From the NCBI GenBank assembly GCA_019418625.1, contig DYBL01000074.1:1-57968 (forward strand): a stretch of 57,968 bases of DNA, given 5' to 3'. The position numbers and the translations under genes are program-made. The notes beneath the pieces were generated by a model. That model was not told the DNA's origin and did not search any database. It worked only from the letters and a program-made list of their open reading frames with translations. Within the stretch, counting starts at the first letter, position 1, and every line of letters begins with the position of its first letter. The stretch comes from Clostridiales bacterium. GTDB lineage: Bacteria > Bacillota > Clostridia > Oscillospirales > Oscillospiraceae. Of this stretch, positions 57,838 to 57,968 are shown piece after piece.

Positions 57838-57968
57838 ATGTCTAATTTCAACAGTGCTGATATCGCTGCTTTCAAGGATGTATGGGTGTTCTGTGAGCAG
57901 CGCGAGGGCAAGCTGATGCCCACCGACCTGGAGCTGATCTCCAAGGGCCGCGACCTGGCCGACGAGCT
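57838..57968 (+). CDS. etfA: Electron transfer flavoprotein alpha subunit (partial, runs off window)
   Basis: Only the first 43 codons are in the window: MSNFNSADIAAFKDVWVFCE, then an EQREGKLMPTDLELISKGRDLADE stretch, which matches the N-terminus of EtfA (V-F-x-E-x-R-x-G-x-L and the ELL/GK-A-L helix). ATG 57838 lies behind AAAGGGGA, 19 bases after etfB. The C-terminal FAD domain is outside the window. Confidence 0.88.
   Translation, partial: MSNFNSADIAAFKDVWVFCEQREGKLMPTDLELISKGRDLADE

Noticed and set aside
1..57968. CRISPR arrays, tRNA or rRNA genes
   Set aside because: No regularly spaced direct repeats and no cloverleaf or rRNA-like conserved stretches were noticed in any intergenic region.

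Overview
The window looks like chromosome of a GC-rich, butyrate-forming gut Firmicute of the Oscillospiraceae (Flavonifractor / Intestinimonas / Lawsonibacter type). The basis is the operon layout: crotonase, CoA-transferase, 4-hydroxybutyryl-CoA dehydratase, acyl-CoA dehydrogenase and EtfBA; strong AGGAGG ribosome binding sites; an ANTAR-regulated split glutamate synthase; and rpoN with several sigma-54 activators. The genus is an inference. No rRNA, tRNA, CRISPR array, transposase or phage gene was seen.

Layout. (1) 53-5894, + strand: AraC regulator, cyclase-family hydrolase, tripartite tricarboxylate transporter TctC-TctB-TctA, cupin and short-chain dehydrogenase, probably uptake and oxidation of an unidentified carboxylate. 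(2) 5949-10714, - strand: D-cysteine desulfhydrase-like lyase, N-acyl-D-amino-acid deacylase and a sigma-54 activator. Divergent to it are a NhaC antiporter and an M20 amidohydrolase (11096-13676) behind a consensus sigma-54 promoter, a 32-bp palindrome and phased A-tracts. (3) 13746-17957: a regulator with a GGDEF-like domain and C-terminal winged helix, divergent from an AbgB-like M20 hydrolase and two membrane proteins. (4) 18066-25679: nitrogen assimilation, with type III glutamine synthetase (-) divergent from split glutamate synthase (GATase, FMN/Fe-S and GXGXG proteins), type I glutamine synthetase and an ANTAR regulator. The + leader carries a dual-hexaloop ANTAR antiterminator over an intrinsic terminator. 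(5) 25754-29477: FMN riboswitch and ribD-ribE-ribBA-ribH. (6) 29716-48516: an AT-richer exopolysaccharide cluster of 18 genes (priming sugar transferase, eight glycosyltransferases, EpsG-like polymerase, Wzx flippase, two pyruvyltransferases, two F420-beta-like Fe-S proteins, DUF1919 and DUF6625 proteins, acyltransferase). (7) 48611-51406, - strand: a PAS sigma-54 activator and rpoN. (8) 51804 to the end: the butyrate operon from a perfect sigma-54 promoter, with three copies of a 16-bp palindrome shared with the activator's own promoter.

Regulation is the main theme. Two separate enhancer-type sigma-54 circuits, each with a local activator, a local palindrome and a consensus -24/-12 promoter, lie in the same window as rpoN. 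A third circuit acts through RNA: the ANTAR protein is encoded in the operon whose leader holds its predicted RNA target. All functions are read from protein motifs and DNA patterns; no searches were run.
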